From positions 124,001 through 188,000 of the forward strand of contig JBAJFG010000373.1 of assembly GCA_037903475.1 (NCBI GenBank): a stretch of 64,000 nucleotides of DNA, read 5' to 3'. This stretch comes from Ancylostoma caninum. Lineage: Eukaryota > Nematoda > Chromadorea > Rhabditida > Ancylostomatidae. Numbering within the stretch: the first letter of the stretch is position 1; each line of letters opens with the position of its first letter. The translations under genes were made by a program, and so were the position numbers. Positions 32,406 through 43,456 of the stretch are shown piece after piece. The notes under the pieces are model-generated. The model made no database searches. It was not told the DNA's origin and worked only from the letters and a program-made list of their open reading frames with translations.

Positions 32406-35146
32406 AAAAGTTAGACGAACTTTGTGTAGTTGCGTCCAATGTTTTATAGGGACGTAAAACGACCGGGTTCATGGTGGAAAGGGATGAAAAGCGGACAGAG
32501 GGGGCTATCGTACATGGTCACAACGAAGCCTTTTTCCAGAAGTTCCAAAAAAGTTTTCCGGTAGTTTTCGCCACTAGTGGTGGAACTAGTGGCAGTGGTG
32601 GTTTTGTTGCGTACGTTGCTGCCAACATGTGTTCAATTTTTGACCCAGTGGCACAGTCTTTGAGGAAAGTGGTATCGCCAGAAAGTAAACTGTTACCATT
32701 TCTCGCGAAACTTGATGAAAAAAACTGAGTTCTTTCACTCTTTTCTCACTTCATGCGAAAAGACTATAAAACCGCTTTGAATTTATCTGACGAGGGAAGG
32801 ATGCCAAAGTCCTCGGCATTACATAAATTAAGATATATTGGGTAAGTCAAGATAGTGTGGCGCAGTGGTATGTGTCTCACTTCTCGTGGCGTACTCACAG
32901 GTTCATTTCCCTTCACGGCTTTGCATTTTCTTTCACTTACTGTTTCCCTCTAAAAATCTATTCTGGGTAGTTTTACAAGGGTTTCTACTCATAATTAGGT
33001 GTTGTGAAAGCTTGGAAGCATTTTGAATGATCCTCACTACCCCGACTTTGTTAACAGTGGAACGGCTGATGGTGCTCACGAGAGCCAAATTTTCAAGGAA
33101 TTCTTTTATTTGAAGTGGTGAACACGACAACTCCGTGACATAACCTCATTTTTGTATGTTTACGGTAGAATTAACTGGAATTCTTGTAGAAAACCGAAGG
33201 GAACTGTTAATTTCAACACTAAGATGGTAGTGCTGTGCAAAATGATGTTGATAATTGTAATCAGCTCCTGTAATTACCATTTGTGGAAAAATTGCAAGGA
33301 TTCTGCGAGATGTCTAAACTACCCTATGCCTATTGGGAGTGGTAGTATGTAGGAAGTGATCAATGCGTTATTCTGTACCCTTAATTTTGCATTTTTTCCC
33401 CGAAGTTTTGCACACGGGTTTACTTGCTCTACGCACGTATATACTGCATAGACAAGGTCTTAACCTTGTTCGCAGTGAAATTGAGCAGTAATGGAGAACA
33501 TATTTCCGAGATAAGCTTCATCAACTTCACATTATGAGGCACACCTCATTTCGAAGTGCCTCAGAAATCTGGTATCCTTGACTTGTAAGAGCGATCATCT
33601 TCTACATCTCTTGAGGCAAAGTGCTTTTTCATATAATTTTTGAAAGGAATTATACAAGGTAGCAACATCCCTCCATTAGTTGACATACCCTTCTCTCGGA
33701 AAGGAGACCTGGTATGAAAAGTAGAGCGAATGATATTCAATATTCTTCACTATATTTCTCCCGAGCTAGTACTTACAAATTTCTGCGGTCAAGATGATGG
33801 CGGCGAAGGTTTATTCACTCGGAAAAGGAAAGAGCTTGTCCTTAGCAGGGTCGCCGGATTGGACCTACTACTATTTCTTACCAGGAACGTTTTGTAAAGA
33901 ATACACTGGGAGGCGGTAAATTTTTAATTTTTGAGATCAGGGCATAGACTATCTATAACGGAGTCCGTGGTAATATATTCTTGCTCATTCCCAATCACAT
34001 GATATGCATCGGAAGGGTTTTCTGTTGTTGCTTATACATGTAAGAGAAAAAAAAAACTATGGGAAACTGGCTGAGAGCTCATTTTCGTGACCTTAGCACA
34101 TTAATGGGGTACTAAACGGTATGCCCGGCTTTGCTGGGCGTTTTACTACCCGGGCTGTCTAACATTGCTGACGACAGTTGCTATCGCCGGCGAATTCAAT
34201 AACATAGTTTTGGTGATCAGCATATTTTCGAAACATAAGTGACTTTTCTATCGACCCGTAAGCGGAAAGTCGAGAAATTTGATTTTCTCTTCTCTTGATT
34301 TTTCAGCTCAGGAGACAAACGATGGAAAATGAAGGTGATGAGTCCTTTAGAGTTAAAACTAGGTGGTAATTGACTTACCACCTGCAGTTTTTTGCATTCA
34401 AGTGAAAAATCTACTGACGGCTGAGAACTCGTATGTACCTCGGTTAATTGTATCAAAAGTTGCTGGCTATAAATGATTTTTCAAAAGTGTACTCTTTGTC
34501 AGATCGTTTTGGATTTATATTGATATTCAATCGGATGATTTGTCGACACGTTTACCCAAAAAAATTTGGGAAGTAACAGCTCTTTTATGTTGTTTCCGAA
34601 AACGTTTCAACCCACCATCGTTTGACGAGAAAGAAATGGAAGAAATTTTTCAATGCTTTTTTTTATTCCTCACTAAGGTGTAACTCTTTAGCCATTGAAG
34701 GTCCAGGAAATGGTTGTTGCTGCATTTATGCTATCATTTGTGAAAGGGCGCTTTTGCCACAACCTGTATTATGAGCTGCTCTGCGATACTTTGGCAAGCA
34801 GTGGGGCCAATAATAATAGTAGTGCACTCTACCAAAGAATCGCCAAATATTGTACAGTACACCGCTCCACTTGTTTCGATTCTGAAGATGTGAACTTGTA
34901 TTAGGTGCAAAGCAGCGGATGTCATAACACGCGAAGTTACTGTGATCCGAGTTGCTTCCACAAGGTGAGATAGTCAAGGCTACCATATAGCTAGCTAGGT
35001 CTGAAAACTGAGGGGAATCATTGAGGAAAAACCACGGAGACCGCGGCCTACTCCCTATTTCACGTGCCATTTTTCCATCTATTTTCTGTAAAAATTTCAG
35101 CCCCAAACTAGCGGGACTCCACTACACCCTTGTTTTCTGCCACTAT
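32406..35146. other. Gene-poor interval
   Basis: 2.7 kb with no supported gene. Minor items: a GGTGGAACTAGTGGCAGTGG simple-sequence stretch (32579-32600), the tRNA-like sequence at 32860, and a small stem GCCCGGC-TTT-GCTGGGC near 34124. A stretch open in both directions at about 34.70-34.90 kb has no family resemblance. Confidence 0.4.
32860..32925 (+). pseudogene. Degenerate tRNA-like sequence or tRNA-derived SINE head
   Basis: TGGCGCAGTGGTA resembles an A box and AGGTTCATTTCC, 38 bases later, resembles a B box. The acceptor and T stems do not pair properly, so it is not a functional tRNA. Confidence 0.35.
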
Positions 35147-35222
35147 TATCAGGTTGTTGCGAAATTAATTGCCGAAATAGACAGCTCAGTTCAAAATGCA
35201 GTAACTCTGTTCAAACTCAACT

Positions 35223-36298
35223 TTATTTATCAAAATAAAATCCTTCAGATTCTACACATCTCTGCCAACGATCCAGTGATTCATTCATACCTTTACAATA
35301 GAAAATGAGATCACAAGATTTTAAGAACTCTAGGAAGGCAATTTCAACATGCTCGAAATCAGGAAACTGCTGCTGACGCAGGTTTGGTTCGAGAGCCCGG
35401 AAAAAGTGATAGTCGGTAGGGGAGAGGTCTGGAGAGTAAGGTGGATGAGGGAGAACCTCGATACCTAACTGCGTCAGTTTTTGCCGGGTGAGTTTTGAAG
35501 TGTGAGGCGTTATCCTGGAGCAGGAGAGGCCCACCTCTGTTTACCACCGCCGGCCACATTTGTCACAACTTTTCATACATCTATTAAACAAAGCGCCGTA
35601 AGGGGGCTAGAGCGGTTAGAGATACGGGGCGGCACTCATAGACACCGCAATCAGGTCTAAGTCACAACAATAAGACTCTGATGTAACAGCCTGACCAGGT
35701 TGCAGAAGGCTATAATGAATAACACCCTTGCAACACCACCAAACTGTCAACATAACCTTTCTAGGGTGAAGATCTGGTTTAGGGAAGCCTGGAGGGGTAG
35801 AGAACTTGTCTACCCATACATAACCACGTTTCTTATTATCAGATAGGAGCCATTTTTCATCTACAGTTATTAAACGGTCAAGAAATTTCTCGTTTTTCTG
35901 GCGAACGAGGAGGTTAGAGCAGATCTCGTAGCGGGTGGATTGCTGGTCAGATCATGGGGTGTCCACTTTTGCATTTTTCTCACCATGCCAATGGAGGCCA
36001 AATGTTTTGAAACAGTAGCATAGTGAACCCTCAGGCCTGCCGCCAACGTACGAGTACTAGTATCGGGTTTCGTTTCCACTGCTGCTCTCAGTGCTTGATC
36101 GTCCAGCGACATCCTTCGACCACGACCGAGTTTATCAAAATCGCCGGAAGAGGATTTTGCGAACCAGCACCTCACTGTCCTTTCGGAAGGAGAGTCCGTG
36201 CCAAAAGCAAGCGCTGTATTACGGGCTGCTTCCGCTGCAGAATGGCTGAGTTTGAACTCGTACAACATGATCACTTGAAAATCGCGTCGGCTCACCAT
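35223..36298 (-). pseudogene. Broken mariner transposase
   Basis: The cut-and-paste transposase is in at least two pieces. The N-terminal part (36298-35870) starts MVSRRDFQVIMLYEFKLSHS and carries the two helix-turn-helix domains, with SERTVRCWFAK, TRTLAAGLRVHYATVSKHL and WTPHDL. The C-terminal part (35534-35223) has PPYSPDLSPTDYHFF, the D34D-type catalytic segment, and ends GFYFDK. Between them the DDE-region text VDEKWLLSDNKKRGYVWVDK and VWWCCKGVIHYSLLQPGQ can be read in another frame. An insertion of about 80 bp near 35580-35665 and further indels interrupt it. Not functional. Confidence 0.9.
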
Positions 36299-36305
36299 TT
36301 TTCAC

Positions 36306-36593
36306 GACCCTTCCGAAATTCCAGGGAAGAGCTAGCCAGATTATTGAAGAAGCTTCTGAAAGAGCAAAACAAACTCTACCACGAGCTAGCACAAGTTGGC
36401 TTGAAGTTGTTGAATTGGGCAAGAAAAAGTTTTTTTCAAGCATACCGTGACCCTTCCGAAATTCCAGGGAAGAGCTAGCCAGATTATTGAAGAAGCTTCT
36501 GAAAGAGCAAAACAAACTCTACCACGAGCTAGCACAAGTTGGCTTGAAGTTGTTGAATTGGGCAAGAAAAAGTTTTTTTCAAGCATACCGTGA
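36306..36593. repeat. Tandem duplication of 143 bp inside the mariner
   Basis: Unit 36306-36448 is repeated from 36449 to about 36593, apparently without a single difference. It lies in the transposon's 5' untranslated part, between the transposase start and the terminal repeat. It is either a very recent duplication or an assembly artefact. Confidence 0.9.
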
Positions 36594-36623
36594 AACGGCA
36601 ATTATTTCCGCAACAACCTAATA

Positions 36624-37446
36624 CTTTCGTGGCTTGTTACTTTCTTATCACTATCTCAACCTACCACAAAGTTTCTTCTTGGGCGAGAAAGAACAGGTTG
36701 ATAATTCCACTTCCCTGATTTTTGGCGAGATCACCTCCTTTGAAAACAAGGGAAGGTGATGGGATTGGGAATTTTTGAATGCAAATTCCACCACGGAGCC
36801 AGTGTCGCGACTTCGTGCGACTCTTTTTGTAATATCTTCGAAGAGTCCCAGATCGTGGCGCACAATGGCCCTACGCTCCTCGCACGCGCAGGTTAGGCTC
36901 CGCTCCCTCCTCCGAAACTGCATAAATAGCCGGCGCGCGCGTACTCACCATTCCGTTCTTCGAGTGTCGACCACGAGGAGCGGTAGCGTGGCAAGGCAAG
37001 AGGATAGATGATGGAACAGCACATGTGTCGGTCAGCTACAGCAACAATCCACATGGTACGACAAGGACAGGAGCTGCGCTACACAGAGGTAACCCGTCGT
37101 TCCTGGCTGCGCGAGGAGGCATGGAGCACGCGCTGCTCTTGCAGAGCATGGCTCAGGAGTTTGTGTTTCCCGATAACCCTTAGTGACGGGTCGGTTGCGT
37201 TGTATTGTATTTGTGTATATATTCGTAGCGGGCTATGAATATGGGCAATATGGGCAGTGTTAATGTTCGCGTTGTGTAGCAAGAGTATGGACGGGTGCCT
37301 CTAAGGTAGCGGCCGCTATATTAGCACAGTCAATATCTTACATAGGTATTAACATCTACGGCAATGGTAGCAGCATGTAAGTCCGTCACATATGTCGTTG
37401 TGTTGTTAGTTGTGCATTGTATATGGAATCAAGTTGTGTTGCATGT
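36624..37446. promoter_or_regulatory. Gene-less interval with a possible TATA core promoter
   Basis: Near 36921 TGCATAAATAGCCGGCGCG looks like a TATA box, about 30 bases before a CATTCCGTTCTTCG stretch. It is preceded by a GC-rich region. No supported coding frame follows, so this may be the promoter of a lost gene or of a repeat element. Confidence 0.3.
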
Positions 37447-37674
37447 CTTGTGATGGTATGGTTGGCAGCGTAGGAGCCTCCAGTGCGGTTGTGTGTTGTG
37501 TGCTACGTGGCAGGTGAATCCATGCATTCTGACGCAAGCCAGTCGTGCTGCCAGCCTTGGCGGGTTACTTGTTCCGTCAGTCTCAGATTGCGTATTTCCT
37601 AGTGGTTGCTCCGCCGATGCGTCGGTTCTAGGTCTGCTAACCACTGCCATGGGCAACCCCTGGGAAACCACGAC
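37447..37674 (+). repeat. 228-bp direct repeat, left copy
   Basis: Matches 43228-43456 in the same orientation at about 90 percent by eye, from CTTGTGATGGTATGG to GGGAAACCACGACA. The flanks outside the repeat are unrelated. Confidence 0.9.
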
Positions 37675-39140
37675 ATGGTGCATACAGACTGTGATCAGCC
37701 GTGTGGATGGCAAATCCACATCTGGTCATTGCGATCGAACCCTGCTTACGTTTACTTCCGCATAGGCCGATCCGCAACCGCCTCTTGTTAACCTAGCTGC
37801 ACAACGCAAAATCTTTCTGCGCGCCATAGGCTCGTAGGTGTTAAGTCAGTTAAGCGCTACGTATTCCCAAGGGATAACAAAAAGTTTAATAAACTAAGTC
37901 TTCTTGGCTCGTCATCTGCCGCCCGTGATACCACGGGGAGGAAGAATTCCCTCCAGCTGAGGAGGTAACGTGACCGCAGACCTTTTGGCAGGCTGTCTTT
38001 TTTTTTAGGCCAATTTTTAATGCAACTCTCAAGAAGCCTACACTCTTTGGTCGATTTGGCTTGCACATAAACAGGTCGCAAATGCTATCTACCACAAGGC
38101 ATATCTTGGGACTACGTAGCCTTATCGTTTTTCTTCTCCGTCTCTATGTTCGTTGCAACGTTTTGGTAAATCGCTACTTTCTTGTTACATTACTTATTCC
38201 TGTGTGCTTCTTATTTATTTCCGTATTTTTAGTCATCATTTGCACAACTTTCCTTCGTGGCATTTGTCTGTGTGATTGTTGCACATCGCACGTCGTTTTA
38301 CCATATTTCATTGTGAGCCGCAGCCGCTCTAACATCCATATGCACACATTGCTAAGGGGAAGGACCAACTCACAACTCTCTGGTAGCCTACAATTTAGAA
38401 CTACGGGGTAACTCAGTGTAAGCTTAGCTAGTGACTACTAAGTTTCTGGCCAGCGCTTAGGTAGTTTAGTTCATTCGCTTTATTTCTGGTGTTTCCTCCA
38501 TCGCACGCTTTAGAGACGTTAGACATACTGCATGCCCTACATGAGTTGTACCGTTCTTTTCTTGCCGTATTATTTCGTCACATGTTTCGCACTTTGGGAG
38601 TGTATCTTGCCGTTTAACAACCCACGCTTACCTTATTTGCATATCCATCAGCAATAAGCTCGACGATGGTCTCACATCACTTTAATGACAGTTCCATTCT
38701 AACACTTTACTTACGTATTTTCACTTCTAGCGAACACAGGTATAGATACTCAACAAGGCTATAATTCCCACGTGACGGAACAGTACTGTGCTCGTGCTGT
38801 GCTCATCTTACCGGCTACTTCTGTAACCCTATAGGGGTCTAGTATGCCTTCTCTTTCGTTAGGTAATTACACTTCCATCAAGTGGGAATATCACATTTTT
38901 GCTGTTCCTTTAACAACTTTCAGACTGTATATGGTGCGGATCTCATTATATACCTCCCAGTACTCTTCTCACACATCACCATCATTCACAAATCTCTCGC
39001 AACTGTACGTACTACCCAATTTCCATCATAATCGTTTGATTCGCAGTATATAACAGCGGTGATAGATATAGGAACGCAAAGCTCGACAACTTCACAACCT
39101 TCCAGCATCATAGGATAGCTCTCCAAGATCGTCCCTAGTA
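37675..39140. other. Interval between the direct repeat and the retrotransposon 3' end
   Basis: 1.5 kb with no supported gene. AT-rich, with hydrophobic-looking short frames only. Confidence 0.4.
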
Positions 39141-39695
39141 CATCATTTATTTATTTATTTATTTATTTATTTGCACACGCTGGTGCGCCTTACAATAGCA
39201 AGGAAGGAGAACATAACAATAGCGAACATTAGCAATACTGAAACTCAGATCCAAGAGAACTCGCGAATGAGGTAAAAAACGGCCGAAAGTGTTAACTCAA
39301 TGCGGCAGTACCTTGACATCGCGGGTAAACGGCTATCTAGGTAAGCACTGACGAGTTTTACTCCTCTGATCCGGAAGTAGGCGTCTCAAAAGCCATGGCC
39401 CCTGTGCCATGCACGCCACCTATACAACAGCCCACACCAGCTGGCTAGATGCCCTGCTCCCCTAGGGGGTCATTGGACCAAGACGGAACTTCGGCACACG
39501 AGTATACCAGCTACCTCGTGGAACCGTCAAGGTTGGACTCGATTAGTGGGCAAGGCGAGCTAGGGATAATAGGCTTACAGCACCTTTACAGCACACGGTT
39601 ACTGGCGACAGATGGGAGATCTTATCCAAAGGAGGGAGTTCTCTTGAAAAAAAAACACAACACTCTGATTGAACTAGGTGTTAGTAACATGGAAC

Positions 39696-42616
39696 CTAAC
39701 AAACATCACGGACATTAACAGTAGTTAGTAGGTCCACCTGTGTAAGTGCTTTCTTAAATTTAGAAATAGAATCCAACTGAAAGAAAGATAGCGGAAGCAT
39801 ATTCATCCATCTAGAGGTCCGAGCGAAAAAAGAATTTACTGAGATAGTCGCACGATTGTTGCCGCACCTAAGCATCGAAATATTCAGACTAGGCCTACGA
39901 GGATGAATAGGTTTGAAAAACCAGTACCTGAACGGCGAAAGACGAGACTTACCCTTCAGTATCTTATAGGAAAAGCAGATATCGGCGAAAACACGTCTGT
40001 ATCGTAAACTTTTGAGACCTAATTCACGTAAGCGAATACTATAAGGTGGCAGGCTCATCGGATAATTGGGATCAGGTAGGGTTCTGTAGTATACCATACG
40101 CGTAAAAATCTTTTGGACTCTTTCAACTTTATCAATATGCTTAATCAAACTCGGGCTCCACACTACTGAACCATATTCCAACAAAGGGAGTACATAAGTT
40201 TTATACAGCTTAATCCAAATGTGTATATCTGAGTTTTTAACACATCTGAAAAAGGCAAACAGTGTACGAAGAGCTTTCGCCACCGTTGCATCAATGTGAG
40301 AGTCCCAGGAAAACTTCTCAGAAACAAGTAAGCCCAGATCTCGAACTTTCTCTTTTCTGCTTATTGATTCATATTCATTAATCATAGCCGATGTTCTAGC
40401 TCCTAGAGTGCAAATGTGAGTCTTGTCAATGTTTAGCTTCAGACCCAAACTCTCGCACCAAGATCTCATACGCTGAACTACAGTAGAGAGCTCACTTTTC
40501 ACCAAAGCTTCATTGGAACTTCATATGCTGCGTAGGCTTTTACATCGTCAGCAAACGCACGTACTCTTATGTTAGGGGAGATCATTAAGGTTTTAGGCAA
40601 ATCATGCGTATAAATCAAAAAGAGTACTGGCGACAGCACCCCGCCTTGAGGTAGACCCGAAGGACAGGGATGAAGGCAGGAATATTGATCATTGACTCTA
40701 ACGCAAAAAGTACGGTCTTTCAAGTAAGATGCGAACCACTCCAACATGGTGGATCTGACCCCAAAACTCTCTAATTTTGCTAGCAGGCAATTATGATCCA
40801 CAGTATCGAAAGCCTTACTAAGGTCGAAGTATATAACATCCACAAACTTTCGCATACTCAGTGCATTTACCCAGTCGAAAGAACAATCCAGTATTTGGGT
40901 GCATGCAGAGGATCCTTTCAAGAAACCAAACTGTTCGGGAGGGATGAGTTTGTTCTCATCAAGCCAAATAATAAGCTTGTCCTTAATGATGTTTTCCAGA
41001 ATTTTACACGGAGTAGGCGTAATACTGATGGGACGGAAGTCTTCCACCCGAGTAGCAGATTGTTTTTTCGGAATAGCCGTAACGATCGATTTCTTCCACA
41101 GAGAAGGAACCTCATGGAGCAAAATGGACAAATTGAAAATATGTGCAAGCGGAATGGCAAGTTTGGAAGCAAACATTTTGTAAAAAACAGGTGGAATTTT
41201 ATCAGACGGCAAGGAAAACGAGCTTTTCACCTTCCTCAGATATTTAAGAACCTGAGAATGATGGATTACACCTAACGAAAAGCAGCTATTACATAATGGG
41301 GGAAGTGATGGGAGAGGTTTGCTAGGATAAGAAAACACAGAGGCGAAGAAGCGACTCAACATGTTAGCTTTCACCGAATCATTGCAGCTGACCTTCCCCT
41401 CCTCGTTCACCAAGGTAATTGAAGCCTTCTTAGTCTTTAAAAACTTACTGATATGGACATGTAATTTTTTCATGTTGCACGAACGTGCCAGTTTCCGCTC
41501 TCTGTAAGACAAAAACCGCCTAAGATGGTAACTGAAACTGTTACAGACAGCTTTATATTGCGTGGAACTTAGAGGGTCATTAAGTGAATCAAATAGTCTC
41601 TGCTTCTGATAATAAAGGTTTCGTGAATGAGTAGGGTAAGAAACAGATCTCGCTCTGACCATACTAAGCGGAACGAATCGTTCGATGAGATAAAGTAGGA
41701 TTCTCGTGAATCTATCATACACATCATCAATCGATACAAAGCCATCAAAGACACGATACCAATCAATACGGTCAAGTTCTGCAGCTATTGATATAGAATC
41801 AGCACGAAAAAAATCATAACGCTGCATATTACTGACACGATTAGACGCATACCTGAGTGAAAATGAAATGATTTTATGATCCGAACCACCTAGCGGGGAT
41901 AGGGCACCTACATTCGAAACCAGGCCACTAGGCCTCAACACTATATCCAAGACGGAATCCCCAAAGGTAGGAAAGTGCACAAACTGCTCTAAGGACAGTG
42001 ATGAAAAGAGGTTCAGAAACTGCTGTGCGCGCGCATTTCTAGCAGCTTTACACTTCCAGTCTACGTCCAGGTTCAAATCGCCCAAAATGAAATCTAGGGT
42101 ACAAACAGAACTGAGATCAGCAAGCAGATCCAAAAGCAGTGCATCATCTTTCGCCGTGTGATTTGATGGGCGATAAACTAGGATAAAACGACTAGGTTCA
42201 AGGTGATTGAGACTGATATCAAGACATAAAACTTCCGCGGTCATGTCAGGAACGTTGAATTCAATCCTCTTTACATCAAACATCAAATGCACTAGCATAC
42301 AAATACCGCCACCTTTTCGCCTTGATCTATCCTTACGGAAGACATTATACGGAAGGTCACCAACAAGTTCGGAATCAGCAAAGTTCACGTTGAGCCACGT
42401 CTCCGTCACAAAAATTAAATGGGGTTTAAAGCTGGATATAATAAAATGAAGATCATGAAGTTTGTTAGAAATACTTCGGGCATTCAACAATAAGGAACAG
42501 ACATCATGAGAACCAAGCGAACTTATGCGTTTTTTTAGCCATCGAACTGCGAATGGAAGGAATTTCACTAGCTTTGACAACCTCATTATTATAGACAACA
42601 TAAATGCGCTCACCAT
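39696..42616 (-). pseudogene. Retrotransposon ORF2: APE endonuclease plus reverse transcriptase, one frameshift
   Basis: Nicks target DNA and reverse-transcribes the element RNA. The endonuclease motifs come first (LLLNARSISNK, TETWLN, GGGICMLVH, LGDLNLD, LGGSDHKIISF). The reverse transcriptase follows (FRPISITPTPCKILE, PEQFGFLKGSS, DLSKAFDTVDH, GLPQGGVLSPVLFLIY, then FADD). The frame is intact from 42616 to about 40505. It shifts there by one base, just after the FADD motif, and continues (ALVKSELS... LNIDKTHICTLGA, LLEYGSVVWSPSL) to the stop at 39696. A single indel therefore separates this copy from an open ORF2. Confidence 0.92.
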
Positions 42617-43076
42617 TATGATTGATCCTATTCAACTCACGGGCTTCGGCCCTCAGTTGTTGGTCCTTCTTCCTCTCTTCTATTGTCATTGACCTTCTAA
42701 TGAAGACGTCCTTGAATTTCGTCACGGACCTTAGCTTGCTTGCTCTCTTCAACACGTCAAAGAAAGGGCGGTGGCAAGGGAAGACGCACTTGACAAGACG
42801 CGGCCTGTCATCGCCTGGTCTACCTAATCGATAAACCTCGACAGGCCGGACGTCTATGTCAAGTACGTCCAAAATTTCGGAGACGGTTTTGTCAGTAAGA
42901 AGAGCGCGCTCGGATAACGAATTGTTGGATTCGCCCTCAGGAATTCCACAGATTACTACAGATCGAGGACGATTTTCCGCCTCCACGATTTCGCGCGGGT
43001 TTGGGGTGAGAATTTTAACGAGCTCATCAAGAAGCGGTAAAGCTCCCGGGGCCTTTGCTTGTAGAATCGTGTGCAA
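42504..43076 (-). CDS. Retrotransposon ORF1 (RRM-like RNA-binding protein)
   Basis: About 190 codons ending 113 bases inside ORF2. SVVICGIPEGESNN, YRLGRPGDDRPRLVKCVF, FKDVFIRRSMTIEERK and NHNGERIYVVYNNEV resemble the RRM/C-terminal region of ORF1 proteins of jockey/CR1/L1-type elements. This protein would coat the RNA. The first in-frame residues near 43076 may not be the true start. The region is preceded by an acceptor-like TTCTTTCCAG, and the 5' end may be truncated. Confidence 0.7.
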   Translation of the reverse strand: MHTILQAKAPGALPLLDELVKILTPNPREIVEAENRPRSVVICGIPEGESNNSLSERALLTDKTVSEILDVLDIDVRPVEVYRLGRPGDDRPRLVKCVFPCHRPFFDVLKRASKLRSVTKFKDVFIRRSMTIEERKKDQQLRAEARELNRINHNGERIYVVYNNEVVKASEIPSIRSSMAKKTHKFAWFS

Positions 43077-43227
43077 CCTGGAAAGAACACTATCATAGTC
43101 ACCATTCTCGTTGGAAGAAAGTCACTGCTGGAGTTTTCACATGTGGCAGTCGTTACCATCAGGATTGCTTCGGACTATTCGCTCACAGAGCATTTCCGTC
43201 AAGCCTTTGCTGCAAGCTCATCTTCGA

Positions 43228-43456
43228 CTTGTGGTGGTGTGGTTGGCAGCCTAGGGGCCTCCAGTGCGGTTGTGTGTTATGGGTTACGTGGAAGGTGAAT
43301 TCATGCATTCTGACGCAAGCCAGTCGTGCTGTCAGCCTTGGCGGGTTACATGTCCCGTCTGTCTCAGGTTGCGTGTTTCCTAGTGGTTGCTCCGCCGATG
43401 CGTTGGTTCTAGGTCTGCTAATCACTGCCATGAGCAAACCCTGGGAAACCACGACA
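43228..43456 (+). repeat. 228-bp direct repeat, right copy
   Basis: See 37447-37674. It reads CTTGTGGTGGTGTGG to CCACGACA and sits just upstream of the 5' side of the retrotransposon. Confidence 0.9.

Larger units (their letters stand above)
35149..36621 (-). mobile_element. Mariner-family DNA transposon, decayed
   Basis: Terminal inverted repeats TCAGGTTGTTGCGAAATTAA (from 35149) and, inverted, TTAGGTTGTTGCGGAAATAA (ending 36621) are each bordered by TA (35147-35148 and 36622-36623), the mariner target site. At 1473 bp it is near the usual 1.3 kb plus an extra 143-bp duplication and a small insertion. It carries a broken transposase. Hookworms are known to carry mariners (the Ancylostoma element bandit), but membership of that lineage is untested. 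Confidence 0.93.
39141..43130 (-). mobile_element. CR1/jockey-type non-LTR retrotransposon, nearly full length but mutated
   Basis: Minus-strand element with two overlapping ORFs (ORF1 and a two-domain ORF2), a 0.5-kb 3' untranslated part and a terminal simple repeat, (AAAT)n in its own orientation (39141-39171). Short-repeat 3' tails instead of poly(A) are usual for CR1-like elements. The 5' limit near 43130 is uncertain and no target-site duplication was found. It lies between the two 228-bp direct repeats. Confidence 0.88.

Noticed and set aside
32860..32925. Functional tRNA gene
   Set aside because: A- and B-box-like words exist, but the acceptor and T stems do not pair; kept only as a degenerate tRNA-like sequence.
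34726..35106. 126-codon minus-strand frame beside the mariner
   Set aside because: Also open on the opposite strand, no motif, no splice context, low-complexity Tyr run; not supported as a gene.
37447..43456. LTR retrotransposon with 228-bp LTRs
   Set aside because: TG...CA-like ends but no primer-binding site, polypurine tract, gag-pol remnant or target duplication; reported only as a direct-repeat pair.
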